Shown here piece after piece: positions 25,529-35,557 of a stretch of 64,000 nucleotides of DNA. This DNA is from Candidatus Kapaibacterium sp. (GTDB lineage: Bacteria > Bacteroidota > Ignavibacteria > Kapaibacteriales > UBA2268): positions 1,649,950-1,713,949 of the forward strand of contig CP058732.1 of NCBI GenBank assembly GCA_013414795.1. Direction: 5' to 3'. The position numbers were made by a program, and so were the translations under genes. The notes beneath the pieces were generated by a model. It saw only the letters and a list, made by a program, of their open reading frames with translations. It ran no database searches and was not told the DNA's origin. The first letter of the stretch is position 1, and each line of letters starts with the position of its first letter.

Positions 25529-27763
25529 ATGGAAAACCAATTATATTCAGAAATCGAGGTTGACGAAAAAGTTGCCCAAGATTGTGGTTTAACACTTGAA
25601 GAATATCAGAAAATACTTCAATTGCTGGGTCGAAAGCCCACTTACACAGAAATTGGAATTTTTGGAGTAATGTGGAGCGAACACTGCTCCTACAAAAACT
25701 CAATTAAAATGATAAAAACCTTGCCAAGAACGGGTCCACAACTTTTGGTTTCGGCTGGCGAAGAAAACGCAGGTGCTGTGGACATAGGAAACGGATATGC
25801 AATATGCTTTAAGATTGAAAGCCATAATCATCCATCTGCTGTCGAGCCATTTCAAGGGGCTGCAACTGGGGTTGGTGGAATTCTTCGAGACATTTTTTCA
25901 ATGGGAGCAAGACCAATAGCAGTCCTCGATTCTTTGAGATTTGGAAATATAAACCTTGACAAAACGAAATTTCTTTTAAAAGGAGTTGTTTCTGGTATAG
26001 CCCATTACGGAAATTGTTTTGGCGTTCCAACCGTTGGGGGAGAAGTCTTCTTCGAAGATTGTTACAACGACAATCCACTAGTTAATGTTATGGCAGTCGG
26101 CATAGTCAGAACCGACCGACTTGCATTTGCAAAATCGAAGGGTGTTGGAAACCCAGTGTGCATTGTTGGTAGTAGTACTGGACGTGATGGAATTCACGGA
26201 GCCTCGCTACTCGCTTCGCAAGAGTTTACCGAAGATAGTGAGGATATGAGACCAACTGTACAAGTGGGAGACCCATTTGCTGAAAAATTACTTTTGGAAG
26301 CAACATTGGAATTAATCAAATCTGGTGTGGTGGTTGGAGTCCAAGATATGGGTGCAGCGGGAATTAGTTGCTCTACATCGGAAATGAGCGCCCGAGGTCG
26401 CACAGGTATGAAAATAAACTTGAATCTTGTACCCTTGCGAGAACCAGATATGACCCCTTACGAAATAATGCTTTCTGAATCCCAAGAACGAATGCTTTTC
26501 GTTTTCGATAAAAATCATTTAGACAAAGCAATTGAAATTTGCAAAAAATGGGATGTCCCAATTGCCCAAATTGGTGAAGTAACCGAAGATGGCATTTTAC
26601 ATATTTGGAAAGATGGTAAAAAAGTAGCAGAAATTGAAGCAGACAATCTTGTTCTTGGTGGAAAAGCCCCCCAATATGACCAACTTGCGATTGAACCAAA
26701 GTATTTGGAGGAATTACACAGATTTGACTTTTCCCAATTAAATTTGGAAACTATAAATATCGAAGAATCTTTTATCAAAGTCTTTTCATCACCAAATATT
26801 ATATCAAAGAGATGGGTTTACGAACAATATGACCATCAAGTTCGAACCAACACAGTAAGAATAGTAGGGGATGCAGCCGTTTTAAGGTTAAAAGAATTGC
26901 CACCAAAAGGAATTGCTTTGACAACTGATTGCAACTCTCGTTATGTATTTTTAAATCCATATCGAGGTGCAGTAATTGCTGTTGCCGAAGCAGCACGCAA
27001 TGTTGCTTGCGTAGGAGCAAAACCCATTGCAATTACAAATTGTTTGAATTTTGGTAATCCATACAATCCAGAAGTTTATTGGACATTCAAGCAAGCAGTG
27101 ATTGGGATGGGGGATGCTTGTCGATTTTTTGATACTCCAGTAACTGGTGGAAATGTTAGTTTCCACAATGAATCTCAAAACTATGCTATTTTTCCAACAC
27201 CTACTATTGGAATGTTAGGAATAATTGACGATGTTTCTAAAATCTGTTCCTTGGATTTTAAAAATGAAGGTGATTTAATTTATTTGATTGGGGAAAATAA
27301 GAACGAGGAGTTGGGTGGTTCCGAATTCCTTAAAATTATGTTTAATTTAGTTACTGGTAATGCACCAACTATTGACTTGGTTTTAGAAAAAAAATTAATA
27401 GAATTTCTTATCACATCAATTCAAAAAGGACTAATTACATCTGCCCACGACTGTTCGGAAGGTGGACTTGCGATATGTCTGGCAGAAATGAGTGTATATT
27501 CAAATAACTATGGGGCATTAATAGAACTTGATGAAACTCCCAATGTAGGTCTTTTATTCAATGAATCGCAAGGAAGAGTAGTTGTAACAGTTCCCGAAGA
27601 AAATGAACAGTTGCTCGTCCATCAATTAAATAAGTATAATTTGCCATTCAAAAAGATTGGGGTGGTTGTTAAAGACATTTTTGAAATCAAAAAGGGATTC
27701 AAGTTTGATGTGAAATTCTTAAAAGATATTTATTTCAACCAACTTGAAAAAATTTTGGGCTAA
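25529..27763 (+). CDS. purL: phosphoribosylformylglycinamidine synthase subunit PurL
   Basis: A 744-residue PurL of the small type that works with PurQ and PurS. Recognisable segments: EIGIFGVMWSEHCSYKNS near the N-terminus, KIESHNHPSAVEPFQGAATG (ATP/Mg site), GGSEFLKI and SAHDCSEGGLAICLAEM in the second AIRS-like half. It makes formylglycinamidine ribonucleotide in step four of purine synthesis, using ammonia from PurQ. Start: the ATG at 25529 (MENQLY) is preferred over 25517, because the latter would leave almost no leader after the predicted promoter. Monocistronic here; convergent with the TPR lipoprotein gene 6 nt away. Confidence 0.95.
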   Translation: MENQLYSEIEVDEKVAQDCGLTLEEYQKILQLLGRKPTYTEIGIFGVMWSEHCSYKNSIKMIKTLPRTGPQLLVSAGEENAGAVDIGNGYAICFKIESHNHPSAVEPFQGAATGVGGILRDIFSMGARPIAVLDSLRFGNINLDKTKFLLKGVVSGIAHYGNCFGVPTVGGEVFFEDCYNDNPLVNVMAVGIVRTDRLAFAKSKGVGNPVCIVGSSTGRDGIHGASLLASQEFTEDSEDMRPTVQVGDPFAEKLLLEATLELIKSGVVVGVQDMGAAGISCSTSEMSARGRTGMKINLNLVPLREPDMTPYEIMLSESQERMLFVFDKNHLDKAIEICKKWDVPIAQIGEVTEDGILHIWKDGKKVAEIEADNLVLGGKAPQYDQLAIEPKYLEELHRFDFSQLNLETINIEESFIKVFSSPNIISKRWVYEQYDHQVRTNTVRIVGDAAVLRLKELPPKGIALTTDCNSRYVFLNPYRGAVIAVAEAARNVACVGAKPIAITNCLNFGNPYNPEVYWTFKQAVIGMGDACRFFDTPVTGGNVSFHNESQNYAIFPTPTIGMLGIIDDVSKICSLDFKNEGDLIYLIGENKNEELGGSEFLKIMFNLVTGNAPTIDLVLEKKLIEFLITSIQKGLITSAHDCSEGGLAICLAEMSVYSNNYGALIELDETPNVGLLFNESQGRVVVTVPEENEQLLVHQLNKYNLPFKKIGVVVKDIFEIKKGFKFDVKFLKDIYFNQLEKILG

Positions 27764-27769
27764 CTATAA

Positions 27770-28723
27770 CTATAACTGTTGAACCATTCGTTTGGCTCTT
27801 GGAACATACTCACTGAACGGGTATTCTTCAATAAATTTTTGGTATTCTCTTTTTGCTTCTTTCAATTTTCCCAATTTTGTATAACACTCTGCTGTCATAA
27901 TTTGGGCTTCGATTTTCTTTCTTGAACCTGGTGTCGAAAGTACTTTTTGAAAACATTCTATTGCTTTAACAAAGTCTCTTTTGTAGAACAGTGCTTCTCC
28001 TTTCCAATACCAAAGAGTGCTTAATACACCCAAATCGTTTTCTTCCTTGAATGCGATGTCAATTTTTGCCAAAGCATCTTCGTATTTCTTTTCCTTAATT
28101 AAACTTACTATTTCCTCTATGCGTTTGTTTTGGTCAAATGAAGTTTTTATTTGCTCATCAGTTGCTTTCGAGGTTTTGCTGGCTTTTTGATTGATTGTGT
28201 TTTGTTTGGAATATTGCGTTTTTGTTGCTCTGGCAATATTTTTTTCATTATTTGTAGAATTTACTTTTACTTTGTCTTTGCTCTTGTGTTTTTTTGTCTC
28301 CTGGCTACTATTAGTTTTTTCCATATCTTTTTGAGAAAGAAGACTCGTAAGGTTATCAATTTCATTTCTCAAATATTTTATTTCATCCTCAAGTTTCGTC
28401 ATCTTAAACTTCAAAAATTCAAAATCTTCCTCATTACAGTTTGACTGTTTGATAATAGGTTCACCAGTAACAATTTTGCTGTTATTGCTTTCAAAGTTTT
28501 GAACTTCTGTTGGTTTAACTTGTTGATTTGAATTCGAAGTAAATTTTTTTTGTGGTTGTTCGGATTTTCGTTCCTTTGGAGCAGAATATCTTAACAGATT
28601 ATAACTTCCATTTCGAACACTTCTAACCGACGCACAAGAAACCAAAATCAAAGTTATGGATAATATTATCCATATGGTCAAAAATTTATCCATTTTCAAA
28701 TTGGCAAATATTTTATTTCTCAT
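27770..28723 (-). CDS. TPR lipoprotein with coiled coil (CpoB/YbgF-like layout)
   Basis: A 317-residue protein. The SPII signal ends in LILVSC (Cys30), preceded by a long basic N-terminus; a GAGGGG ribosome site 4 nt before the ATG supports this start rather than the internal Met11. A low-complexity Lys/Ser/Asn/Gln linker surrounds a coiled coil around residues 100-135 (KMTKLEDEIKYLRNEIDNL), and the last ~110 residues are three TPRs (e.g. GEALFYKRDFVKAIECFQKVL). The order lipobox, coiled coil, TPR recalls CpoB/YbgF of the Tol-Pal system, but no tol or pal genes are adjacent, so the role is inferred only. Confidence 0.75.
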   Translation of the reverse strand: MRNKIFANLKMDKFLTIWIILSITLILVSCASVRSVRNGSYNLLRYSAPKERKSEQPQKKFTSNSNQQVKPTEVQNFESNNSKIVTGEPIIKQSNCNEEDFEFLKFKMTKLEDEIKYLRNEIDNLTSLLSQKDMEKTNSSQETKKHKSKDKVKVNSTNNEKNIARATKTQYSKQNTINQKASKTSKATDEQIKTSFDQNKRIEEIVSLIKEKKYEDALAKIDIAFKEENDLGVLSTLWYWKGEALFYKRDFVKAIECFQKVLSTPGSRKKIEAQIMTAECYTKLGKLKEAKREYQKFIEEYPFSEYVPRAKRMVQQL

Positions 28724-28827
28724 TTTCCCCTCTTAATTTTCAATCACTTACATTTTTCTCGTTAACTAAACAATTTTATATATTTTTAAAAAGTTCAATG
28801 ACTATGCCAAGAAACTAGTTTAATCCT

Positions 28828-28835
28828 TAATTTTG
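28828..28835 (+). promoter_or_regulatory. -7 box of the GT4 gene
   Basis: TAATTTTG 14 nt before the ATG at 28849; no clear -33 element. Part of the recurrent promoter class. Confidence 0.35.
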
Positions 28836-28848
28836 AGTTTTTTTAAGT

Positions 28849-29955
28849 ATGAAGATTTTAATTATTAATTGGCAAGACATCAAGAACAAGTATGCTGGTG
28901 GTGCGGAAGTCCATCTTTTCGAAATTTTTAAACGAATCGCTTCAAAAGGACACAAAGTTACTCTATTATGCTGTAAAACCAAAGACTTGCCAAAAGAAGA
29001 AGTCGTCGAAGGAATAAATGTTATTCGAATAGGGAACAGACCCTTTTTCAATTGGTTTGTCCCTTTCTACTATTTAAAAAATTTAAAAAAGCAAGATTTC
29101 GACATTGTCATCGACGACATCAACAAAATTCCCTTTTTTACGCCTTTATATGTGAAAAAGCCGATACTTTGCATTTCACATCATTTTTTTGGTAAAAGCA
29201 TTTTTAAACAAGTTAATCCTTTCAGTGGGTTGTATGTATACACTTTTGAAAAGATAATGGATTTTGTCTATAAAAAACAGCGATTCGCCGTTGTTTCCGA
29301 AAGCACTTTGAATGAATTTCTCGAACGAGGTTATAAAAAAGAAAATTTTACAATTGTTTATAATGCACTCGATGATAAAAAATTTCCTTACAAAGTCGGC
29401 CAAAAGTTAGCCAAGCCAACTATAACATATTTTGGAAGGTTGAAAAAATACAAAAGCATAGAACAACTTCTTTATGCATTCCCAAAGGTAAAGAAAGAAA
29501 TTCCCGATACCCAAATTTACATTATTGGTCGAGGGGATTATGAAAAACAATTGAAAGAGATAACACAAAAACTTGGAATTAACGATTCTGTCGTTTTTTG
29601 GGGATATGTTGATGAACAAACCAAGATTGAATTATTGAGCCAATCGCATTGTGTTGTTAATACATCAATCAAAGAAGGGTGGGGGATAACAAATTTGGAA
29701 AGCAATGCCTGTGGAACACTTGTAATTTCAGCAAATGTTCCTGGCTTGCGAGACTCCGTAAAAGTCGGGGTTTCAGGCTTACTTTATGAATATGGAAACA
29801 TTGACGATTTAGCCAATAAAATTCTTAAAGTTCTTAATGACAAAGAACTATTCGAAAAACTTTCAAAAGGAGCAGTTGAATGGGCAAAGAAATTTTCTTG
29901 GGAAAATTCAGCAAATGAAATGTTACAACTACTGGAAGAAATATTAAATAGATAA
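28849..29955 (+). CDS. glycosyltransferase family 4 (GT-B fold)
   Basis: A 368-residue GT-B enzyme. The N-terminal acceptor domain includes GGAEVHLFEIFKRIASKGH, typical of GT4; the C-terminal donor domain has TYFGRLKKYKSIEQLLYAF, the E-x7-E type region KEGWGITNLESNACG, and a Rossmann core (IIGRGDYEKQL). It probably adds a sugar to a lipid or polysaccharide at the cytosolic face, for example in LPS or exopolysaccharide assembly; donor and acceptor are not readable. It stands alone with its own promoter box. Confidence 0.85.
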   Translation: MKILIINWQDIKNKYAGGAEVHLFEIFKRIASKGHKVTLLCCKTKDLPKEEVVEGINVIRIGNRPFFNWFVPFYYLKNLKKQDFDIVIDDINKIPFFTPLYVKKPILCISHHFFGKSIFKQVNPFSGLYVYTFEKIMDFVYKKQRFAVVSESTLNEFLERGYKKENFTIVYNALDDKKFPYKVGQKLAKPTITYFGRLKKYKSIEQLLYAFPKVKKEIPDTQIYIIGRGDYEKQLKEITQKLGINDSVVFWGYVDEQTKIELLSQSHCVVNTSIKEGWGITNLESNACGTLVISANVPGLRDSVKVGVSGLLYEYGNIDDLANKILKVLNDKELFEKLSKGAVEWAKKFSWENSANEMLQLLEEILNR

Positions 29956-30017
29956 TTCTTACCCATTTGATTTCAATATCTTAAACTGCCACATATTCTT
30001 TTTTAAATCTTAATCTT

Positions 30018-30040
30018 ATTCTATTTGTTTTCAATAGAAT
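30018..30040. repeat. inverted repeat in the GT4-gyrA gap
   Basis: ATTCTATT, 7-nt loop TGTTTTC, AATAGAAT: a perfect 8-bp stem 63 nt past the GT4 stop and 66 nt before the gyrA -7 box. No U-tract follows, so it may be a weak terminator of the GT4 gene or a regulatory site. The rest of the ~180-nt gap is AT-rich with nothing else recognised. Confidence 0.35.
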
Positions 30041-30105
30041 TAACGATTTTAAATGATATTTTCGCATTTAAGTGAAATTTAAACTTTAAAGTCGCTATAT
30101 TTTCG

Positions 30106-30113
30106 TAATTTTG
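30106..30113 (+). promoter_or_regulatory. -7 box of gyrA
   Basis: TAATTTTG 20 nt upstream of the gyrA ATG, with only a weak TTT at about 18 nt further up. Part of the recurrent promoter class. Confidence 0.45.
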
Positions 30114-30133
30114 CTTTATTTAGATGTTTGGCT

Positions 30134-32599
30134 ATGGAAGAAATTTTTAAGGATAAGATAGTTGAAACAATTTTCGAAGACGAAATTAAAACTTCCTACC
30201 TCGATTATTCAATGTCAGTTATAGTTTCGCGGGCTCTACCAGATGTTCGCGATGGATTAAAACCCGTTCATAGAAGAATCCTATATGCTATGAACGAGTT
30301 GGGACTGACCCCAAACAGACCTTATAGGAAATCTGCAAGAATCGTCGGTGAAGTTCTTGGTAAATACCATCCGCACGGCGATGCAGCAGTTTACGATTCT
30401 ATGGTCCGTATGGCACAACCTTGGGCTATGCGCTATCCACTTGTCGATGGGCAAGGCAACTTTGGTTCCATTGATGGTGATTCACCTGCCGCAATGCGAT
30501 ACACTGAGGCTCGACTTTCCTGGATTGCAATGGAAACTCTACGAGACATCGACAAGGATACAGTTGATTTTCGACCAAATTTTGACGATTCACTAAAAGA
30601 ACCAGTTGTTCTGCCCACAGTTCTTCCAACTCTTCTTGTCAATGGTTCAAGTGGAATTGCAGTCGGAATGGCAACAAACATTCCACCCCACAATCTCGGG
30701 GAGATTGTCGATGGATTAATTGCTGTAATCAATAATCCAGACATTTCGGTCGAAGAACTACTTAAATTTGTCCCAGCCCCCGATTTTCCTACTGGCGGTA
30801 TTATTTATGGATACGAAGGGGTCAAAGATGCTTACCTTACTGGAAAAGGAAAAATTATCATTCGTTCCAAAGCAATAATAGATAAGAACTCAATAATCAT
30901 TAAAGAAATACCTTATCAAGTTAGCAAATCGACGCTTATAGAAAGAATCGCAGAACTTGTCAAAAACAAAGTCATAGATGATATTACTGATATTCGTGAT
31001 GAAAGCGACCGAGACGGTATTCGAATTGTTATTGAATTGAAAAGAGAAGCAAATCCAGAAGTTGTTTTAAATAATTTATTCAAGCATTCACAACTTCAAG
31101 TCACCTACGGTGCAATAATGCTGGCATTAGTCGACGGACGCCCCAGAATCTTGAACCTATTAGAATTAATGAAGTTGTTTATCGAGCATAGAAACGAGGT
31201 CATTGTACGAAGAACAAAATTCGATTTGGACGCTGCCGAAAAACGTTTGCATATTTTGGAAGGCTTCCTTATTGCTTTGAACAATCTTGATGAAATTATA
31301 GAATTGATTAAAACCTCACCAGACCCTAAATCCGCTTCCGATAGGTTGCAAGCCCGTTTTGGATTGTCAGAAATTCAAGCGAAAGCAATTCTCGATTTAA
31401 GGCTTCAAAGACTAACCAATCTTGAACAGACCAAAATAAGACAAGAGTATCAAGAAGTTTCTGGAAAAATCGAGGAGTTAAAGGCTATATTGGCAAGTAA
31501 GGAAATTCAATTGAATATAATTGCTGACGAACTTCTTGAATTAAAAAGAAAGTATAATGATGAACGTAGAACTCAAATTGTCTACGAGGCGCGGGATTTC
31601 TCGGTCGAGGATATTATTGCTAACGAGGAAGTAATTGTTACTCTCTCACACAATGGCTACATCAAACGAATGCCTATCTCAATGTACCGAAGACAAGGCA
31701 AAGGCGGTAGGGGAGTTACTGGAGCAAAAACTACTGAAGACGACTTCATTGAATATGTTTTCAAGGCAAAAACGCATTTCGATCTTTTGTTCTTCACAGA
31801 CAAAGGAAAATGCTACAAAGTAAAAGTATACGATATACCCGAAGGTTCAAGACAATCGAAAGGTCGGTCTTTGTCCAACATTATTTCGAAAGATCCAGAC
31901 GAGAAAGTAACAGCATTTCTACCTGTCGAATCATTCGAGGAGAAAAAATTTGTTGTAATGATAACCAAAAATGGAATCATTAAGAAAACAGACTTAATTA
32001 ACTTTGCAAATGTTCGTAGTAACGGAATAATTGCAATAAACTTACAAGAAAATGATAAACTTGTAGTGGTTCGACTCACTGATGGCAATTCAGAAATACT
32101 TATTGGCACCAAAAACGGGCTCGCTTGTAGATTTAAAGAGGAAGAAGTTAGAAGTATGGGGCGAACTGCAACGGGAGTTCGGGCAATTACATTGGATGAT
32201 GATGACCAAGTGGTTTCTATGATTACTACAAACGACCCAGAAAACACACAAGTTCTTGTCGTTGGTGAGAATGGATTTGGAAAACGGACAATGCTTACCG
32301 AATTTCGACTTACCCACAGAGGAGCAAAAGGTGTTATTTCAATGAAAGTTACTGAAAAAACTGGCAAAGTTATTGGAATAGTAAAAGTTACCGATAATGA
32401 TGACCTGTTTGTTGTAACATCAAAAGGAATAATCATTAGACAACCAATTCATCAAATAAGATTAATCGGAAGAAACACGCAAGGGGTTCGCTTAATTAAA
32501 CTCGAGCCTGGTGATAATATTGCCGACATAACTGCGGTTCCAATAGAATCAAATGAATCTGACCAAACAGATAACGAACAAGAGGTAAGTCTTATATAA
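30134..32599 (+). CDS. gyrA: DNA gyrase subunit A
   Basis: An 821-residue GyrA. The breakage-reunion domain has the catalytic tyrosine in [10 protein letters not shown] and the quinolone-determining region [19 protein letters not shown]. The C-terminal beta-pinwheel carries a GyrA-box-like RRQGKGGRG, supporting gyrase rather than ParC. It cuts and rejoins DNA while GyrB supplies ATP energy, introducing negative supercoils. The residue equivalent to E. coli Ser83 is Ala. Start ATG 30134 is used rather than the TTG at 30128, and it lies 20 nt after the -7 box. PyrC follows 11 nt later. Confidence 0.95.
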   Translation: MEEIFKDKIVETIFEDEIKTSYLDYSMSVIVSRALPDVRDGLKPVHRRILYAMNELGLTPNRPYRKSARIVGEVLGKYHPHGDAAVYDSMVRMAQPWAMRYPLVDGQGNFGSIDGDSPAAMRYTEARLSWIAMETLRDIDKDTVDFRPNFDDSLKEPVVLPTVLPTLLVNGSSGIAVGMATNIPPHNLGEIVDGLIAVINNPDISVEELLKFVPAPDFPTGGIIYGYEGVKDAYLTGKGKIIIRSKAIIDKNSIIIKEIPYQVSKSTLIERIAELVKNKVIDDITDIRDESDRDGIRIVIELKREANPEVVLNNLFKHSQLQVTYGAIMLALVDGRPRILNLLELMKLFIEHRNEVIVRRTKFDLDAAEKRLHILEGFLIALNNLDEIIELIKTSPDPKSASDRLQARFGLSEIQAKAILDLRLQRLTNLEQTKIRQEYQEVSGKIEELKAILASKEIQLNIIADELLELKRKYNDERRTQIVYEARDFSVEDIIANEEVIVTLSHNGYIKRMPISMYRRQGKGGRGVTGAKTTEDDFIEYVFKAKTHFDLLFFTDKGKCYKVKVYDIPEGSRQSKGRSLSNIISKDPDEKVTAFLPVESFEEKKFVVMITKNGIIKKTDLINFANVRSNGIIAINLQENDKLVVVRLTDGNSEILIGTKNGLACRFKEEEVRSMGRTATGVRAITLDDDDQVVSMITTNDPENTQVLVVGENGFGKRTMLTEFRLTHRGAKGVISMKVTEKTGKVIGIVKVTDNDDLFVVTSKGIIIRQPIHQIRLIGRNTQGVRLIKLEPGDNIADITAVPIESNESDQTDNEQEVSLI

Positions 32600-32610
32600 A
32601 TTAATTAAAT

Positions 32611-33894
32611 ATGGAAATATACTTAAAAAACATAAGAGTTGTAAATCCATACCAAAATATGGATTCAAATTATCACATTTTGGTTCGAAATGGCATTATT
32701 GATTACATTGGCGATGAACCAATTGAAGTTAGTACAAATGCCAAAATTATTAATGGCGAGGGGCTGGTTTGTGCACCAGGTTTATTCGATATGCACGTGC
32801 ATTTTCGAGACCCTGGACAAACTTATAAAGAAGACCTTCGCTCTGGTATACAAGCGGCTGCCAATGGAGGTTTCACTGGGGTACTTGTTATGCCTAACAC
32901 TGTTCCTCCAATTGACAATACCCAAGTTGTCGAATACGTAAAAAGCAAAATAGATAACTCAATTGTGGATGTTTTTATTTCTGCGGGTATTACAAAAGGT
33001 CTTGAAGGTAAGTCAATTACTTCGATGTATTCCCTTGCCAACGCAGGTGTTGTGATGTTTACCGATGATGGAAATTCAGTTTTGAATTCTGAAATTATGC
33101 GTAGAGCCTTCGATTATGCCAAACAATTTGATTATCTTTTAGCCCAGCATTGCGAGGATTATCATCTTTCGCAAGGTTTCTCTGCAAACGATGGTTTCGT
33201 TGCAACAAAACTTGGATTAAAAGGTTATCCCAGTATCGCCGAAGAAATAGTCCTTTCAAGAGATTTGATGCTTGCTGAATATTGTGGAAATTGTCGATAC
33301 CATGCACAACACCTTTCCACAAAGGGTTCAGTAAAATTAATTAAACAAGCGAAGGAAAAAGGCTTGCGTGTCAGTTGCGAAGTAACCCCGCACCATATTG
33401 TTCTAAACGAAAAATATGTCCAAACGTACGATACCAACTATAAAATGAATCCACCTTTGAGAAGCGAAGATGATGTTGAGGCTCTAATCGAGGCTTTAAA
33501 AGAAGATGTTATTGATTGTATAGCCACCGACCACGCACCCCACTCCTCGCACGAAAAAGATGTGGAATTCGAAAAAGCCCCGAATGGGGTAGTGGGTCTT
33601 GAAACTGCCCTCGGCGTCTGTTTAACTTACCTATACCATTCTGGTCATCTTTCTCTAAACAAACTTATAGAAAAGATGAGCATAAATCCAAGGAAAATAC
33701 TTGGCATCCCACAAATTATTTTCAAAAAAGGGGAAATTGCAAATATGTCGATTTTTTCTTTGGATGACGAATGGGTTGTCGATAAACAATACTTTAAAAG
33801 TAAATCCAAAAACACGCCATTTGATGGTTTTAAATTGAAGGGCAAGCCAAGATACATTATCAATAAAAATCAATTCTTTGCGTCAAGTCTTTAA
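32611..33894 (+). CDS. pyrC: dihydroorotase (class I, PyrC)
   Basis: A 427-residue amidohydrolase. The zinc motif HVHFRDPG is in DMHVHFRDPGQTYKEDL, followed by VMPNTVPPIDN, MFTDDGNSV and the catalytic Asp region IATDHAPHS. This set is the class I dihydroorotase signature (the type that pairs with PyrB or a pseudo-enzyme). It closes carbamoyl-aspartate to dihydroorotate in pyrimidine synthesis. It lies 11 nt after gyrA and 14 nt before a small gene, so the three may share a transcript. Confidence 0.94.
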   Translation: MEIYLKNIRVVNPYQNMDSNYHILVRNGIIDYIGDEPIEVSTNAKIINGEGLVCAPGLFDMHVHFRDPGQTYKEDLRSGIQAAANGGFTGVLVMPNTVPPIDNTQVVEYVKSKIDNSIVDVFISAGITKGLEGKSITSMYSLANAGVVMFTDDGNSVLNSEIMRRAFDYAKQFDYLLAQHCEDYHLSQGFSANDGFVATKLGLKGYPSIAEEIVLSRDLMLAEYCGNCRYHAQHLSTKGSVKLIKQAKEKGLRVSCEVTPHHIVLNEKYVQTYDTNYKMNPPLRSEDDVEALIEALKEDVIDCIATDHAPHSSHEKDVEFEKAPNGVVGLETALGVCLTYLYHSGHLSLNKLIEKMSINPRKILGIPQIIFKKGEIANMSIFSLDDEWVVDKQYFKSKSKNTPFDGFKLKGKPRYIINKNQFFASSL

Positions 33895-33908
33895 AAAAAT
33901 AATTAAGT

Positions 33909-34121
33909 ATGGACGAAAACAGAAAATACAAAATAATCCAACCTTTGAAGAAAGAAGTTTCCGACGACATCCTTTTTAAAAGTAGATTGCAAGAGGAATT
34001 ACATTACAGACAACAACTAATGAAGGAAATACGGGAGCGAATCAGATTAAGTGTGGAAACGAACGACCCCGCATTCTGGAAGACCTTACGAGTACTTTTG
34101 GGAATGCCAGAAGAGAAGTAA
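33909..34121 (+). CDS. small conserved-looking protein of unknown function
   Basis: A 70-residue charged helical protein (MDENRKYKIIQPLKKEV ... FWKTLRVLLGMPEEK) with no signal peptide or cysteine. It starts 14 nt after pyrC, and its stop abuts the stop of the convergent barrel gene. The sequence has a normal protein-like composition rather than a shadow of another frame, but I do not recognise a family. It is probably cytosolic. Confidence 0.55.
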   Translation: MDENRKYKIIQPLKKEVSDDILFKSRLQEELHYRQQLMKEIRERIRLSVETNDPAFWKTLRVLLGMPEEK

Positions 34122-35039
34122 TTAATTTATTTTGTACCTTAATTCTAATCCGATTCTGTATAGAAGAGAAAGTTGAGAACCTTCAACTCGTGTATAAATT
34201 GGAATACCAAAATTAAAACGAGTACCGACCCCGAATAAATCGAACTGAACGCCAGGAAGCACTTCAATCAAGAGCCGACCAGAGTTTACCACTACTTGAT
34301 TGTCCAACTTGTCCTTCCATCGTTTTTGAAATCGTACAAGTAAATTAGCAGTAAGGAAATCGTTTATAATATCGAAATATAAAGAACTATTGAGATTCAA
34401 TTCATTTCCAAACAAATAATTGTCGGGATTCTTTGTGTAAATCTTAAAAAGCAAACTCTGCGTAAAGCGTAATCTTTCAGCCAGAGATTCCTGAAAAAAT
34501 CCCCATAAAAGAAAATCGAACGAGCCTGTACCAAGTTGAAGGTCAATAGGTAATTGAATTCCGTCTTGCTCTGAATCATTTTTGCCCGATGGGAATTTTA
34601 CGCCAAAACCAATATTCAAAGAGGCATTTGAACCAAAGGTTTGAAAATTGGGATTAACTTTTGCCATTAAAATGATATCTCCCAAACCATAATTATGGTA
34701 AACATTAGAAATCCCATTTAGGTTTGTTTCTCTTATGTAAAAGTTAAAAGGTACAGAAAGATAAATACTCAAATTTTTTGTAAAGCCATATTCTATATCA
34801 AAAAGGAAATTATTTCCAAAGGCATTCCTTTTTAGTGGGTCGTTTTCTTTTTTTGAATTTTGATAATATGCAGAACTATTTAAATGCCAATAATTTATAC
34901 CAAGCAAGAAACTGCCCTTATCAATCGTACCACATTCTGTACTTCCAAGAGAATTAATTGAAATACTACAACAACCTTGTGCATTTAAATCAATTAAAGG
35001 AAAAAGTAAAATAGAAAAAATAATTAGAAATTTTCTCAT
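34122..35039 (-). CDS. outer-membrane barrel protein with N-terminal Cys-Cys motif
   Basis: A 305-residue protein with signal peptide ending LIDLNAQ, then a mature N-terminus beginning GCCSISINSLG with a third Cys nearby (STECGTIDKG). The rest alternates in beta-barrel fashion (e.g. SIYLSVPFNFYI, YGLGDIILMAKVNP) and ends in YRIGLELRYKIN. It resembles a family of Bacteroidota outer-membrane transporters whose mature N-terminus is also Cys-Cys-Ser. Its role is not known to me; metal or thiol binding would be a guess. It is translationally coupled (4-nt overlap) to the lipoprotein gene upstream. Confidence 0.7.
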   Translation of the reverse strand: MRKFLIIFSILLFPLIDLNAQGCCSISINSLGSTECGTIDKGSFLLGINYWHLNSSAYYQNSKKENDPLKRNAFGNNFLFDIEYGFTKNLSIYLSVPFNFYIRETNLNGISNVYHNYGLGDIILMAKVNPNFQTFGSNASLNIGFGVKFPSGKNDSEQDGIQLPIDLQLGTGSFDFLLWGFFQESLAERLRFTQSLLFKIYTKNPDNYLFGNELNLNSSLYFDIINDFLTANLLVRFQKRWKDKLDNQVVVNSGRLLIEVLPGVQFDLFGVGTRFNFGIPIYTRVEGSQLSLLYRIGLELRYKIN

Positions 35040-35395
35040 TTTGGTGCCTTTATTTTAAATGTGTAAGATGCTTTGGCTTGATACGGGTCGAAAACTTCGA
35101 CTGTTACACGATTCCAAATACTGTCGCAACAAGGTGGAATAATGTATTTAACAGTTCTACCTTTACCAGAAAATTCGCCAGAGGATGCACTCCATTTATA
35201 TGTTAATGAGTCTCCGTCGGGGTCACGGGCATAACAAGTAAAGTCGGCAACAGGAACAAGTTGAAGCAAATCAAACGAAACAGAAACACTATCGATAATC
35301 GGAGGATTGTTGCCTGGCTTTGTTACTGTATCAGAATTTTTGGCACAAGCCAGAAACACGAAAGATGTAATCAAAAACAAACTAAATTTTTTCAT
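35036..35395 (-). CDS. small lipoprotein with Ig/PKD-like fold
   Basis: A 119-residue lipoprotein: MKKFSLFLITSFVFLAC gives a clear lipobox (Cys17). The mature part looks like one PKD/cadherin-type domain (ARDPDGDSLTYKWSASSGEF, EVFDPYQAKASYTFKI), interrupted by a second Cys pair in IPPCCDSIW. Start ATG 35395 is used rather than TTG 35407. It overlaps the barrel gene by 4 nt, and both carry a Cys-Cys pair, suggesting a working pair at the cell surface. Confidence 0.7.
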   Translation of the reverse strand: MKKFSLFLITSFVFLACAKNSDTVTKPGNNPPIIDSVSVSFDLLQLVPVADFTCYARDPDGDSLTYKWSASSGEFSGKGRTVKYIIPPCCDSIWNRVTVEVFDPYQAKASYTFKIKAPK

Positions 35396-35469
35396 AATTA
35401 AACCCAAATAATTTTTTATATTTACAAAAATAATAAATTTTAAAAAAGAAATTTCAACACGAAATAATG

Positions 35470-35486
35470 TAATATAATCTATATTA
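35470..35486. repeat. palindrome upstream of the DUF6580-like gene
   Basis: TAATATA, 3-nt spacer ATC, TATATTA: perfect 7+7 inverted repeat 71 nt before the ATG at 35558, in the divergent gap with the lipoprotein gene. It could be an operator for either gene. Confidence 0.35.
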
Positions 35487-35557
35487 TGTAAACCAATAAA
35501 GATTTGTTTATTAAAACTAAATTTTATTAATTTAGTAATTCAAAAAAGGATTTATGT

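Noticed and set aside
31813-32436. A 207-residue antisense ORF in gyrA
   Set aside because: It mirrors conserved gyrA codons, has no ribosome site and no family resemblance.
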